The notes: generated from the sequence alone by a model not told the origin. 64,000 bases of DNA from Pedobacter frigiditerrae (GCF_004331645.1 NZ_SJSK01000001.1:1612001-1676000), one strand, 5' to 3'. Shown: positions 41,939 to 51,701, counted from the stretch's first letter. A program made the numbers and translations.

Positions 41939-42448
41939 ATGCCAGAAAATCAAGTACTTATTTTAGATAAAAAGCAAATTGAACAGAAGATCAACAGAAT
42001 AGCTTATCAAATTCTGGAAGATAACTTGACTGAAAAAGAAATTGTTTTGGCTGGGATTTGGGATCGTGGTTATAAACTGGCCATAAGATTAAAAACAGTT
42101 TTGGAATCTATAGCAACTTTTAAGGTAACTTTACTTCGTGTAGACTTAGAAAAGCAAAACAGTAAGCTGGTTGCTAAAACAGATTTGGGTGAAAGTGAAT
42201 GGAAAAATAAAGTTATCATTCTGGTAGATGATGTTTTAAATAGCGGAAAAACTTTGGCCTATGGTTTAGGTGTTTTCTTAAATACACCACATAAAAAAAT
42301 TAGAACTGTTGTTTTAGTTGATAGAAGTCATAAGATTTTCCCAATAGCAACAGATTTTGTAGGTTTAGAATTGGCGACAATTTTAAAAGAGCATGTTGAT
42401 GTGGTGATGGATGTAGAAGGAGAGGAAGATAGGGTTTACCTGAGTTAA
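41939..42448 (+). CDS. Phosphoribosyltransferase family protein (PyrR-like)
   Basis: This 169-residue type I phosphoribosyltransferase has the PRPP-binding motif VIILVDDVLNSGKTLAYGL. The order of elements (LAGIWDRGYKLAIRL near the start, VVLVDRSHKIFPIATDFVG towards the end) resembles PyrR. It may be a uracil phosphoribosyltransferase or pyr regulator, but no pyr genes lie here and the sequence does not decide. It has a 128-base spacer to ispH. Confidence 0.83.
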   Translation: MPENQVLILDKKQIEQKINRIAYQILEDNLTEKEIVLAGIWDRGYKLAIRLKTVLESIATFKVTLLRVDLEKQNSKLVAKTDLGESEWKNKVIILVDDVLNSGKTLAYGLGVFLNTPHKKIRTVVLVDRSHKIFPIATDFVGLELATILKEHVDVVMDVEGEEDRVYLS

Positions 42449-42545
42449 ACTTAATGCTTTTCAGTCAAATTTTACTCATAGAGTTTGAATCAATAACATT
42501 GCTGTCAATAAATGCTATTTATTAAAATCTCAATAGCATTTTACG

Positions 42546-42553
42546 TATTTTTG
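42546..42553 (+). promoter_or_regulatory. -7 box upstream of ispH
   Basis: TATTTTTG matches TAnnTTTG and ends 23 bases before the ispH ATG. A matching -33 element is not evident. Confidence 0.35.
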
Positions 42554-42576
42554 TAATTGTATTTTTAAGAAAAACG

Positions 42577-43428
42577 ATGGGATACGATTTAAACGTAACA
42601 ATAGATAAATCTTCGGGCTTTTGCTTTGGTGTTGTGTATGCAATAGATATGGCAGAAGATATACTTGACAATGAAGAATATTTATATTGTTTGGGAGATA
42701 TTGTGCACAATGACGAAGAGGTAGAACGTTTAAAAGCTAAAGGTCTTCGAATTATAGACCATGACCAATTACATCAGTTAAAAGACGAAAAGGTATTAAT
42801 TAGGGCACATGGTGAAGCCCCATCAACTTACGAGTTGGCCTTGAAGAATAATTTAACGATGATTGATGCTTCTTGCCCGGTTGTTTTGAAACTACAAAAT
42901 AGAATAAAAAACTCTCATGATGATGAGGAACAAATTCTAATTTTCGGTAAACATGGGCATGCAGAGGTGATAGGATTACAAGGTCAAACCAATGGAAAGG
43001 CAATTGTTTTTCAAGATTTAGCAGAGCTTGATGAAATGGAATTACCAAACAAAATCACTTTGTATAGCCAAACCACAAAAAGCACCGATAAATTCTATCA
43101 AATTAAGGATGAATTATTAAAGAGGGGATTTGACTTAAAAGCTAATGATACCATTTGCAGACAAGTTTCTAATCGTTATGAAGAATTAGAAAATTTTGTG
43201 GCCGATTACGATAAAATCATCTTTGTTTCAGGTAAAAAATCATCTAACGGAAAAGTACTTTATGATGTGTGTAAAAAGTATAATCCTAATTCTTATTTTA
43301 TCTCAAATGTTGAAGAGCTAGACAAATCTTGGTTTGCTAATCATGATAAAGTTGGTATTTGCGGGGCAACTTCTACACCAATGTGGTTAATGGAAAAAGT
43401 AAAAACTGCATTAGAGAATCTTTCGTAA
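42577..43428 (+). CDS. ispH: 4-hydroxy-3-methylbut-2-enyl diphosphate reductase
   Basis: The last enzyme of the MEP isoprenoid pathway, 283 residues. The three Cys ligands of the [4Fe-4S] cluster are visible in SSGFCFGV, DASCPVV and GICGATSTP, and the SQTTKSTDKF segment and RAHGEAP loop are as in the family. It probably has its own promoter. The TonB receptor gene follows 24 bases later. Confidence 0.94.
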   Translation: MGYDLNVTIDKSSGFCFGVVYAIDMAEDILDNEEYLYCLGDIVHNDEEVERLKAKGLRIIDHDQLHQLKDEKVLIRAHGEAPSTYELALKNNLTMIDASCPVVLKLQNRIKNSHDDEEQILIFGKHGHAEVIGLQGQTNGKAIVFQDLAELDEMELPNKITLYSQTTKSTDKFYQIKDELLKRGFDLKANDTICRQVSNRYEELENFVADYDKIIFVSGKKSSNGKVLYDVCKKYNPNSYFISNVEELDKSWFANHDKVGICGATSTPMWLMEKVKTALENLS

Positions 43429-43452
43429 ATAGCTGAAAAAAACCATCCCTTA

Positions 43453-45825
43453 ATGAAGATTAAATTTATTTTAGTTCTCCTATTCATATTTTCTACTTTT
43501 TCAGTTCTCGCCCAAAATGCCATTATTAAAGGTAAAATTACAGATGCTTTTACCAATCAGCCTATTTTTGGTGCTACTATTTCCATACAAGGCAAAGTAA
43601 ATAATGCCTTAACAGATAGCTTAGGGAATTATAGCCTATCAGGGTTATTGCCTGGAGTTTACAATTTACAAATCAATTTTATTGGTTATAAATCTAAATC
43701 TGTTTTTGATATTGCTGTTAGTAATGCAAAATCAACTGTATTAGATATTGCTTTAGAAACAGAAGTAAGTCAATTAAACGAAGTTGTTGTTCAAAGGGCA
43801 AAATTTATTAAGCCTATAGAAACTCCACTTTCACTTAGAACAATTGGCTCTACCGAGATAAAACGAAATCCTGGTGGTAATAGGGATATTTCAAAAGTTA
43901 TCCAATCCTTACCAGGTGTTTCTGCTCCTGTAAGTTTCAGGAATGATATCATTATTCGCGGTGGTGCACCAAATGAAAACAGATTTTATATTGATGGTGT
44001 CGAAATCCCAAATATTAATCACTTCACTACACAAGGTTCATCTGGCGGGCCAGTTGGATTAATCAATGTAGATTTTATAAAAGAAGTAGATTTTTATTCT
44101 GGAGCTTTTCCTGCGGCAAGGGGAAATGCTTTAAGTTCTGTATTTGAATTTAATCAGCGAGATGGTAATCCTGATAAAATGGGGGCATCTTTAACTATCG
44201 GGTCAAGTGATTTTGCAACTGTAGTAGAAGGGCCAATCGGCAAAAAGACAACCTATATGGCATCTTATCGTTTGTCTTACTTGCAGGGACTTTTCAAATT
44301 GTTAGGACTGCCATTTCTGCCTTCTTATCAAGATTTTCAATTTAAGGTTAAAACAAAATTCGACACTAAAAATGAATTAACTATTTTAGGCTTAGGTGCT
44401 TTAGACAAAGCTGTATTGAATTTCAATACAGAAAAAACAGAAAATAACCTCTATACTATTGCTAATTTTCCAGAGAATAAGCAAAGTAACTATACCATTG
44501 GAGCTGTATATAAAAACTATAGAGAAAAAGGTTTTTCTACAATTGTTTTAAGTAGGAATTATTTAAATAACAAGGCATATAAATTTCAAGACAACGATGA
44601 GAGTAAGATAGAAACTTTAAATTATCAATCTACTGAAACAGAGAACAAGTTGAGGGTTGAAAATTCATCTCGTGAAGGGAAATATAAAATAAACTTTGGT
44701 GTGGGTATGGAGACGGCAGATTATACGACCAATAGTTTGCAAGTTTTACCAGGTGGAACTGAAGGCTATATTTCTGCTATCAATTTTATTAAATATGGAG
44801 CCTTTGCACAAGTTAGTGCACCATATTTGGCAGATAAATTAAATCTTTCTTTTGGATTGAGGTTGGATGGAAATAACTTTAGTTCGAAGGGAGAAAATCC
44901 ATTAAAAACATTGTCGCCAAGATTTTCAGCCTCTTATAATTTTAATGAGAAAGTTAGCTTTAATTTTAATACTGGCATCTATTATCAGTTACCCGCATAT
45001 ACAGTTTTAGGTTTTAGGAATAACACAGGCGGTCCATTGCTTAATCAAAATGTGAATTATATACAATCTGCTCAAGTTGTAGCTGGATTAGAATACAATA
45101 CTTTAAAAAACACAAAGTTTACGATTGAGGGATTCTTTAAAAATTATAGCCGTTACCCAATGGTTAAAGTTTTTGGCGATGTAATTCCATTGGCAAATTT
45201 AGGAGCTGATTTTGGTGTTGTAGGGAATAAGCCAGTAATTGGAGAGACTGATGGAAGAAGTTATGGTTTAGAGTTTTTTGCACAGCAACGTTTAAATAAA
45301 GGTTTTTATGGAATTTTTGCTTTAACGTTATTCCGCAGTGAGTTTAAGGATAAGTTGGGTGAATATGTACAGTCAAGTTGGAATAATCGCTACATCTTAA
45401 GCATGACAGCAGGAAAGATTTTACCTAAAAACTGGGAGGTTGGTGCTAAATTTCGCTTAGGCGGAGGCAGTCCTTATACACCTTATGATATTGCTTATTC
45501 CTCATTAAAAAGTAATTATTCTATATTTCCACAAGGTGTGCAAGATTATGATAGACTGAATGACAGTAGATTAAAGGGATTTTATCAATTAGATGTTAGG
45601 GTAGACAAAAAGTATCCTTTTAAGAAATTTAACCTTAACGTATATTTGGACATTCAAAATTTAACTTACAACAAATACGAAACACAATCGCAATTAGTAC
45701 TAGATAGAGATGCAAATGGAAATGCACAAGATGCGCCAGGTGATGCAACTCGTTTTAAAACCAAATTGCTTACAAATACTAGCGGTAACATATTGCCAAC
45801 TATTGGTGTAATATTCGAATTATAA
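43453..45825 (+). CDS. TonB-dependent outer-membrane receptor
   Basis: This 790-residue receptor has a signal peptide (ending FSVLAQ), a carboxypeptidase-regulatory-like domain (IIKGKITDAFTNQPIFGATI, about residues 24-105), a plug (IRGGAPNENRFYIDGVEIPN), and a beta-barrel ending in Phe-Glu-Leu (GVIFEL). It is not a SusC type: no SusD partner and shorter. It abuts ferrochelatase (2-base gap), so iron, haem or a porphyrin precursor is a possible substrate, but no binding motif settles it. Confidence 0.9.
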   Translation: MKIKFILVLLFIFSTFSVLAQNAIIKGKITDAFTNQPIFGATISIQGKVNNALTDSLGNYSLSGLLPGVYNLQINFIGYKSKSVFDIAVSNAKSTVLDIALETEVSQLNEVVVQRAKFIKPIETPLSLRTIGSTEIKRNPGGNRDISKVIQSLPGVSAPVSFRNDIIIRGGAPNENRFYIDGVEIPNINHFTTQGSSGGPVGLINVDFIKEVDFYSGAFPAARGNALSSVFEFNQRDGNPDKMGASLTIGSSDFATVVEGPIGKKTTYMASYRLSYLQGLFKLLGLPFLPSYQDFQFKVKTKFDTKNELTILGLGALDKAVLNFNTEKTENNLYTIANFPENKQSNYTIGAVYKNYREKGFSTIVLSRNYLNNKAYKFQDNDESKIETLNYQSTETENKLRVENSSREGKYKINFGVGMETADYTTNSLQVLPGGTEGYISAINFIKYGAFAQVSAPYLADKLNLSFGLRLDGNNFSSKGENPLKTLSPRFSASYNFNEKVSFNFNTGIYYQLPAYTVLGFRNNTGGPLLNQNVNYIQSAQVVAGLEYNTLKNTKFTIEGFFKNYSRYPMVKVFGDVIPLANLGADFGVVGNKPVIGETDGRSYGLEFFAQQRLNKGFYGIFALTLFRSEFKDKLGEYVQSSWNNRYILSMTAGKILPKNWEVGAKFRLGGGSPYTPYDIAYSSLKSNYSIFPQGVQDYDRLNDSRLKGFYQLDVRVDKKYPFKKFNLNVYLDIQNLTYNKYETQSQLVLDRDANGNAQDAPGDATRFKTKLLTNTSGNILPTIGVIFEL

Positions 45826-45827
45826 TT

Positions 45828-46841
45828 ATGGGAAAGAAGGGAGTTTTATTAGTTAATTTAGGTACACCAGATAGTCCAGAAGTTCCATCTGTTCGCAAAT
45901 ATCTTGATCAGTTTTTGATGGACGAAAGAGTTATTGATATTCCTAAATTCAACAGAACTTTGTTGGTAAAGGGAATTATAGTTCCTTTTAGAAGTCCTAA
46001 AACATCAAAATTATATAAAGAAATTTGGAATGAAAATGGTTCTCCACTTTTGCATTACAGTAAAATTCAAGCTAAATTATTACAAGAAAAACTAGGTGAT
46101 GATTACCATGTAGAATTAGCTATGCGATACCAAAGCCCATCTATTGAAAGCGCTTTGGCTAACTTAAAGGCTGGTTTAGTAGAAAGCATTAAGGTTATAC
46201 CAATGTTTCCTCAATATGCATCGGCAAGTTCTGGCTCTGTTATGCAATTGGTGATGGAATTGGTTAGTAAATGGCAAACAGTTCCGCCTATTTCTTTCAT
46301 TAATTCTTTCCATGATAATAAACAAATGATTGAGGTTTTTGCCGAAAATGCTAGAAAGCATCAGCCAGAAAGTTATGATCATGTATTGTTTAGTTTTCAC
46401 GGGTTGCCAGAAAGGCAATTACTTAAATGCGATCATACAGGAAGTTTTTGTTTAAAAAGTTCAGATTGTTGTGAAACCTTAAGCGATACCAATAAATTCT
46501 GCTATTCTGCACAAGGCCATGATACAGCTAGATTATTGGCAAAAGAATTAGGTATCTCTAAAGAAAATTACACGGTGTGCTTCCAATCTCGTTTGGGTAA
46601 AGAGCCTTGGGTACAACCTTACACAACAGATGTATTAAAGAAATTGGCTGCCGAAGGAAAGAAACGTTTGTTAGTTTTTAGCCCTGCGTTTGTGGCAGAT
46701 TGCCTAGAAACTTTATATGAAATTACCGTAGAATATCATGAAGAGTTTAAGACTTTGGGCGGAGAACATGTGCAGTTAGTAGAAAGTTTAAACGATCATC
46801 CTAAATTTATTGAAGCTTTAGAGGAAATGGTTAAGGCTTAA
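45828..46841 (+). CDS. hemH: Ferrochelatase
   Basis: Inserts iron into protoporphyrin (337 residues). Motifs: GKKGVLLVNLGTPDSP at the start, FSFHGLPERQ with the active-site His, FQSRLGKEPWVQPYT, and FVADCLETLYEI with the catalytic Glu. The region after the His is rich in Cys (CDHTGSFCLKSSDCCETLS, then FCYSAQ), which might hold a [2Fe-2S] cluster or disulfides. It is co-transcribed with the receptor and ends tail-to-tail with waaA, sharing 4 bases. Confidence 0.95.
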   Translation: MGKKGVLLVNLGTPDSPEVPSVRKYLDQFLMDERVIDIPKFNRTLLVKGIIVPFRSPKTSKLYKEIWNENGSPLLHYSKIQAKLLQEKLGDDYHVELAMRYQSPSIESALANLKAGLVESIKVIPMFPQYASASSGSVMQLVMELVSKWQTVPPISFINSFHDNKQMIEVFAENARKHQPESYDHVLFSFHGLPERQLLKCDHTGSFCLKSSDCCETLSDTNKFCYSAQGHDTARLLAKELGISKENYTVCFQSRLGKEPWVQPYTTDVLKKLAAEGKKRLLVFSPAFVADCLETLYEITVEYHEEFKTLGGEHVQLVESLNDHPKFIEALEEMVKA

Positions 46842-48073
46842 TTTTTATTTAAGGTTTCAATAATCATTTCTGTAGCTCCTTTTTTCTCTTTTACGTAGTT
46901 TTTTGCATCAGCGGATGCCTTTTCATTTGATCTAAAATCTTCAAAAGCAGCAATTAATTGGTCAAGTGTAGAAATACTTCTAGCAGCTCCAATCGCTATC
47001 AAATCTTTTGCTTCTTGAAATTTGTCATACTTGGGGCCAAAAATTACCGGTAAGCCAAATGCTGCGGCTTCTAAAGTATTGTGTATTCCAACCCCAAATC
47101 CACCACCAATGTAAGACACTTTTGCATATTGATAAAGTGAAGAAAGCATTCCGATATTATCGATGATTAAGATTCGAGATGTGAGATTTGAGATTTGAGA
47201 TGGAATTGATGAAATCTGAGCACTGTGCACTGAAAACTTATTTGCTTCTGGAAACAAACCTTCAATTTCTGTGATATGCGATGCACCAATTTCATGTGGT
47301 GCAATAATAAACTTCCAATCTAGATATTTCTTAGTTAATAAAATCAATAGTTTTTCGTCTTCTGGCCAAGTACTACCAGCTATGAAAACGTTAGAAGTGC
47401 CACAGAAACTTTCAATTAGGTCTAGTTTTTTAGGTTGCTGAGCATTTTCATAAACTCTATCGAAACGGGTATCTCCTGCTAAACTCACCTCATTTATTCC
47501 AATACCTTTCAATAAAGAAATGCTTTCTTCATTTTGCACAAAAAAGTGAGTGACATATTTTAAGATATTTCGATAAAAACCGCCATACCATTTAAAGAAA
47601 GATTGATTTGGCCTAAAAATTCCAGAAATTAAGTAAAGAGGAATCTGCCTTTTATCCAATTCCTTAAAATAATGAAACCAAAATTCGTATTTCGTAAATA
47701 TGGCAGATTTAGGATTTATCAATTCAATAAATTGGTTTGCATTAGAAGCAGTGTCTAGTGGTAGATAGAAAACATCTGCCAAAGCGTAATTCTTTCTAAT
47801 TTCATAACCAGAAGGAGAAAAAAAGGTGACTACTATTTTTTGAGAATGATTTTCTGATTTTAATCTTTCTAAAACTGGCCTGCCTTGCTCAAATTCTCCT
47901 AAAGACGCAAAGTGAAACCAAATTGGTCTGTCTTTAGCATTCACTTTTTTGGCAATGTTTTCAAAGATATTTTTCCGTCCGTTTACAAAAAGCTTCGCTT
48001 TTTCGTTAAAAAGAGCTGCAAGCTTTAGTAGTAAGCCATACATTACAATTCCGATGTTATAAATCCAAAGCAT
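46838..48073 (-). CDS. waaA: 3-deoxy-D-manno-octulosonic acid (Kdo) transferase
   Basis: This 411-residue GT30 enzyme adds Kdo to lipid A precursor at the inner membrane. Motifs: the N-terminal hydrophobic segment, IWFHFASLGEFEQGRP, VVTFFSPSGYEIRKNY, FTKYEFWFHYFKEL, GSTWPEDEKLLI, and FGVGIHNTLEAAAFGLPVIFGP (split over positions about 345-366). A stretch of about 15 residues (SSIPSQISNLTSRIL region) is encoded by a tandem TCTCAAA-type repeat at 47176-47203, as seen in intergenic DNA of this group, so it looks like an in-frame repeat insertion. Confidence 0.93.
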   Translation of the reverse strand: MLWIYNIGIVMYGLLLKLAALFNEKAKLFVNGRKNIFENIAKKVNAKDRPIWFHFASLGEFEQGRPVLERLKSENHSQKIVVTFFSPSGYEIRKNYALADVFYLPLDTASNANQFIELINPKSAIFTKYEFWFHYFKELDKRQIPLYLISGIFRPNQSFFKWYGGFYRNILKYVTHFFVQNEESISLLKGIGINEVSLAGDTRFDRVYENAQQPKKLDLIESFCGTSNVFIAGSTWPEDEKLLILLTKKYLDWKFIIAPHEIGASHITEIEGLFPEANKFSVHSAQISSIPSQISNLTSRILIIDNIGMLSSLYQYAKVSYIGGGFGVGIHNTLEAAAFGLPVIFGPKYDKFQEAKDLIAIGAARSISTLDQLIAAFEDFRSNEKASADAKNYVKEKKGATEMIIETLNKN

Positions 48074-48211
48074 TTTGCGTCTTATTTCTTATCTTCGTCG
48101 CAAGATAAATCAATAAATTTAAAACCTCCGAAAATTATATAAAGATTGAAGGTGTAAGTTAGTACAAGGTTTATTGACTATAAAATGATATCAATTTTTA
48201 ATTAAAAGATA

Positions 48212-49231
48212 ATGGCGAAAATATTAGTTACTGGAGGTGCAGGATACATTGGCTCTCATACTGTTGTAGAACTTTTTAATGCTGGCTACGAAGTTGTAGT
48301 GGTAGATGACTTTTCAAATTCTAACCCTAAAATTTTAGACCAAATTGAAAAAATATCAGGGAAAAGGCCTGAGTTTGCAGAATTAGATTTATGTGATGAA
48401 AAAGCAGTTAACGCATTTGCTAATCAACATAAAGATATTGATGGCATAATTCATTTTGCAGCATTCAAGGCTGTTGGCGAATCTGTACAGCAACCTTTAA
48501 AATATTATCGCAATAATTTTTATTCATTAATTAATATTATCACTGCTTTTAATAGTAAAATTAAATTAGTTTTTTCTTCTTCTTGTACTGTTTATGGCCA
48601 GCCAGATACATTGCCTGTAACAGAATCTGCGGCAGTAAAAAAAGCAGAATCACCTTATGGCAATACCAAACAGATTGCAGAAGAGATTTTGCAGGAAACT
48701 TGTGCCGTAACACCAGATTTAAGGGTAATCGCATTGCGATATTTTAATCCAGTTGGCGCACATAAATCTGCCTTAATCGGCGAGCTACCTATTGGGGTGC
48801 CACAAAATCTAATTCCTTTTATTACACAATCTGCTATAGGGAAAAGAGGCGCAATAACTGTTTTTGGGAATAATTATAATACACCAGACGGCTCGGCGAT
48901 TAGAGATTATATTCATGTAGTAGATTTAGCAAAAGCCCATGTAGCTGCAATTAAAAAGCTAGAGACGCAAAGCAATGATAATTACGAAGTCTATAACATT
49001 GGAACGGGAAAAGGTAGTTCTGTATTAGAAATTATCAATGCTTTTGAAAAATCAACCGGTGAGAAATTAAATTATGTAATTGGAGCTAGAAGAGAAGGTG
49101 ATGTTGAACAAACTTATGGGGATGTAACCAAATCTAATGAAGCGCTGAACTGGAAAACTGAGCTTGGTATTGAAGAAATGATGAGCTCAGCATGGAATTG
49201 GGAAAAATATTTGAAAGCTAATCCTTTCTAG
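48212..49231 (+). CDS. galE: UDP-glucose 4-epimerase
   Basis: A 339-residue extended SDR that interconverts UDP-glucose and UDP-galactose. Signatures: GGAGYIGSHT at residues 8-17, SSSCTVYG, SPYGNTK (Tyr and Lys of the catalytic pair), ALRYFNPVGAH and RDYIHVVDLA. It starts a set of nucleotide-sugar and surface-polysaccharide genes. Confidence 0.94.
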   Translation: MAKILVTGGAGYIGSHTVVELFNAGYEVVVVDDFSNSNPKILDQIEKISGKRPEFAELDLCDEKAVNAFANQHKDIDGIIHFAAFKAVGESVQQPLKYYRNNFYSLINIITAFNSKIKLVFSSSCTVYGQPDTLPVTESAAVKKAESPYGNTKQIAEEILQETCAVTPDLRVIALRYFNPVGAHKSALIGELPIGVPQNLIPFITQSAIGKRGAITVFGNNYNTPDGSAIRDYIHVVDLAKAHVAAIKKLETQSNDNYEVYNIGTGKGSSVLEIINAFEKSTGEKLNYVIGARREGDVEQTYGDVTKSNEALNWKTELGIEEMMSSAWNWEKYLKANPF

Positions 49232-49241
49232 ATAAATCATC

Positions 49242-49276
49242 ATGAGCAACTAAACTATTCTTTAATAGTTGCTCAT
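49242..49276. terminator. Hairpin after galE
   Basis: ATGAGCAACTA (49242-49252) pairs with TAGTTGCTCAT (49266-49276). There is no T-run, so it may be a weak terminator or processing site. Confidence 0.45.
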
Positions 49277-49304
49277 CATAGTTCTCATCATTAAAAGAGT
49301 ATAT

Positions 49305-49871
49305 ATGAAACTAAGCGAGCACAAAGACTTAAAAGTCGAGATTTTAGCCTTGCCTCCAAAAGAGAAAGATAAACTCTTGCTTCGCTTGGTGGCAAAGGAT
49401 AAGGTGCTCACAGAACATTTGCATTTTTTATTATTGGAAGATGAGAGTAACCTAAGAGATAGGGTAAGCAACATTAAAGAACTTATTTCGCACAATCAGC
49501 AAAATTTTAAGTCTGCAAAAAGTGTGAACCCTAAAGATGTTTTAGCTAATTTACGTAAATTGGCTAAAGCGGTTAATCATAATTTTAGGGTAACCAAGGC
49601 CGGTTTTGAAGATGTAGATTTGAGATTATTCTTATATAACAATACATTAACCGAGTTTAAATCAGGTCTTTTTTCATCTTATAAAAACTACGATGAGCTT
49701 TTTGCAAAGTTTTTTATAAAATCTACTTTAATAACCTTACGTAAGTTTGAAAAGTTGCACGAAGATTTGCAATTTGATTTGAATGAAGAAATGAGCAACT
49801 TAATAGATAAAATATATACTGGAAATATGGCAAAAATGGCTAAAGAGTTAGGCTTGCCAGAAGAATTATAA
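49305..49871 (+). CDS. Conserved hypothetical protein
   Basis: This 188-residue protein starts at MKLSEHKDLKVEILALPPKE; an upstream in-frame start adds 12 hydrophobic residues across the hairpin and is rejected. It is helical and charged, with no membrane segment or known motif (DVLANLRKLAKAVNHNFRVT in the middle; GNMAKMAKELGLPEEL at the end). It abuts rfbB (1 base), so it belongs to that operon. Function unknown. Confidence 0.78.
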   Translation: MKLSEHKDLKVEILALPPKEKDKLLLRLVAKDKVLTEHLHFLLLEDESNLRDRVSNIKELISHNQQNFKSAKSVNPKDVLANLRKLAKAVNHNFRVTKAGFEDVDLRLFLYNNTLTEFKSGLFSSYKNYDELFAKFFIKSTLITLRKFEKLHEDLQFDLNEEMSNLIDKIYTGNMAKMAKELGLPEEL

Positions 49872-49872
49872 A

Positions 49873-50925
49873 ATGAAAAAGATTTTAATTACAGGTGGCG
49901 CAGGCTTTATAGGCTCGCACGTTGTGCGTAGGTTTGTAAATAACTACCCGCAATATGAAATAGTTAATTTAGATGCACTTACTTATGCTGGCAACTTAGC
50001 AAACCTTACTGATGTAGAGAATAAAGCCAATTACAGATTTGTAAAAGCCGACATTACCGATGCAACAGAAATTAACAATCTTTTTAAAACAGAATATTTT
50101 GATGCTGTAATTCATTTGGCGGCAGAATCTCATGTAGATCGTTCCATTGTAGATCCAACAGCGTTTGTAATGACTAATGTGATAGGCACCGTTAATCTTT
50201 TAAATGCTGCTAGAGAGTTTTGGAAAGGTAATTATGCAACAAAACGTTTTTATCATGTTTCTACAGATGAGGTTTACGGCGCATTAGGTGAAACTGGAAT
50301 GTTTACAGAATCTACAGCTTATGATCCTCATAGCCCATATTCTGCATCAAAGGCCAGTTCTGATCATTTTGTACGTGCCTATCATGATACCTATGGGTTA
50401 GATGTTGTTATATCTAATTGTTCTAATAATTATGGGTCACATCATTTCCCTGAAAAATTAATTCCACTAGCGATAAATAACATAAAAAATAATAAACCTG
50501 TTCCTGTTTACGGTAAGGGCGAAAATGTTAGAGATTGGCTTTGGGTAGAAGATCATGCAAGAGCGATTGATGTAATTTTTCATCAAGCTAAAACTGGACA
50601 AACCTATAATATTGGTGGACATAATGAATGGAAAAACATAGATTTAATACGTTTGTTATGTAGCATTATGGATCAAAGACTAGGGAGAACGGAAGGAGAG
50701 TCTGCTAAATTAATCACATTTGTAACTGATAGGGCCGGGCACGATCTAAGATATGCAATAGACTCAATCAAACTTCAAAAGGAATTAGACTGGGTACCAA
50801 GTTTACAGTTTGAGGAAGGATTGGCAAAAACAGTTGACTGGTATTTACAAAATGAGGAGTGGTTAAATAATGTAACTTCAGGTAATTACCAGGCTTACTA
50901 TGATAATCAATATAAAGGGAGGTAA
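49873..50925 (+). CDS. rfbB: dTDP-glucose 4,6-dehydratase
   Basis: This 350-residue enzyme is the second step of dTDP-L-rhamnose (or dTDP-4-keto-deoxysugar) synthesis. Signatures are TGGAGFIGSHVVRRF, LDALTYAGNLANL, HLAAESHVDRSI, STDEVYGALGE with the Asp/Glu pair used in dehydration, and PYSASKASSDHF. The other rml genes are not in the window. It is followed by a PHP-type phosphatase gene after 2 bases. Confidence 0.95.
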   Translation: MKKILITGGAGFIGSHVVRRFVNNYPQYEIVNLDALTYAGNLANLTDVENKANYRFVKADITDATEINNLFKTEYFDAVIHLAAESHVDRSIVDPTAFVMTNVIGTVNLLNAAREFWKGNYATKRFYHVSTDEVYGALGETGMFTESTAYDPHSPYSASKASSDHFVRAYHDTYGLDVVISNCSNNYGSHHFPEKLIPLAINNIKNNKPVPVYGKGENVRDWLWVEDHARAIDVIFHQAKTGQTYNIGGHNEWKNIDLIRLLCSIMDQRLGRTEGESAKLITFVTDRAGHDLRYAIDSIKLQKELDWVPSLQFEEGLAKTVDWYLQNEEWLNNVTSGNYQAYYDNQYKGR

Positions 50926-50927
50926 TT

Positions 50928-51662
50928 TTGTTCGGTTGGTTTAAAAAGAAAAAAGAACCAGAATTTGATTTTTCAGTCGTTGGGACAGATATGCATTCGC
51001 ATATTTTGCCAGGAATTGATGATGGAGCGAAGAACATTGATGATTCGATACTACTTGCCAAAAGATTTAAAGCGTTAGGTTTCAGGAAATTAATTGCTAC
51101 GCCACATATCATGGCCGATTATTTCCGTAATACGCCTTCAACAATTAATAAAGCATTAGATGTATTGCGAGAAGGGTTATTACAAAATGATATAGATTTG
51201 GAAGTTCATGCAGCAGCAGAATACTATTTAGATGAAACTTTTGAGAGTAAAATACAAAAAAAAGAAGTTTTAACCTTTGGAGACAATTACCTTCTCTTTG
51301 AACTGTCTTATATCAATGCTCCTCATAATTTATTTGAAATTATTGCCAAAATTCAAGATGCGGGTTATCAGCCTGTTTTAGCGCACCCAGAAAGATATCC
51401 TTACTATTATAACTCGATCGAAAGTCATCAACAAATTAGAGAAACTGGTTGTCTACTACAGTTAAATACCATTTCCTTAACAGGATATTATGGTAAACAT
51501 AGCAAATCAACAGCAGAAGAATTGTTAGATAATTATTGTGTAAATTTTATTGGTACCGATATGCACCATCTTCGCCATGCAGATGCTTTAAAAGAATCCT
51601 TAAATTCAGAAAGGCTGCAAAATTTACTTGCACAGCCTCAAATAAATAACTTATTGCTGTAA
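50928..51662 (+). CDS. CpsB/CapC-like protein-tyrosine phosphatase (PHP family)
   Basis: This 244-residue protein starts at a TTG preceded by AAGGGAGG, a rare clear Shine-Dalgarno for this phylum, 2 bases after the rfbB stop. It has the PHP metal motif DMHSHILPGIDDGAKN, IATPHIMADY, ELSYINAPHNL, LAHPERYPYY and FIGTDMHHLRH. Relatives dephosphorylate tyrosine kinases that control capsule/exopolysaccharide export (CpsB, YwqE). The placement with galE and rfbB agrees with that role. Confidence 0.88.
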   Translation: MFGWFKKKKEPEFDFSVVGTDMHSHILPGIDDGAKNIDDSILLAKRFKALGFRKLIATPHIMADYFRNTPSTINKALDVLREGLLQNDIDLEVHAAAEYYLDETFESKIQKKEVLTFGDNYLLFELSYINAPHNLFEIIAKIQDAGYQPVLAHPERYPYYYNSIESHQQIRETGCLLQLNTISLTGYYGKHSKSTAEELLDNYCVNFIGTDMHHLRHADALKESLNSERLQNLLAQPQINNLLL

Positions 51663-51701
51663 GTTTTCATTTAAACTGTCAACTGCAGATAAAAAACGGA
51701 G

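Noticed and set aside
47176..47203. CRISPR-like or regulatory tandem repeat
   Set aside because: It lies inside waaA, has no spacers and is an imperfect short tandem tract in frame.
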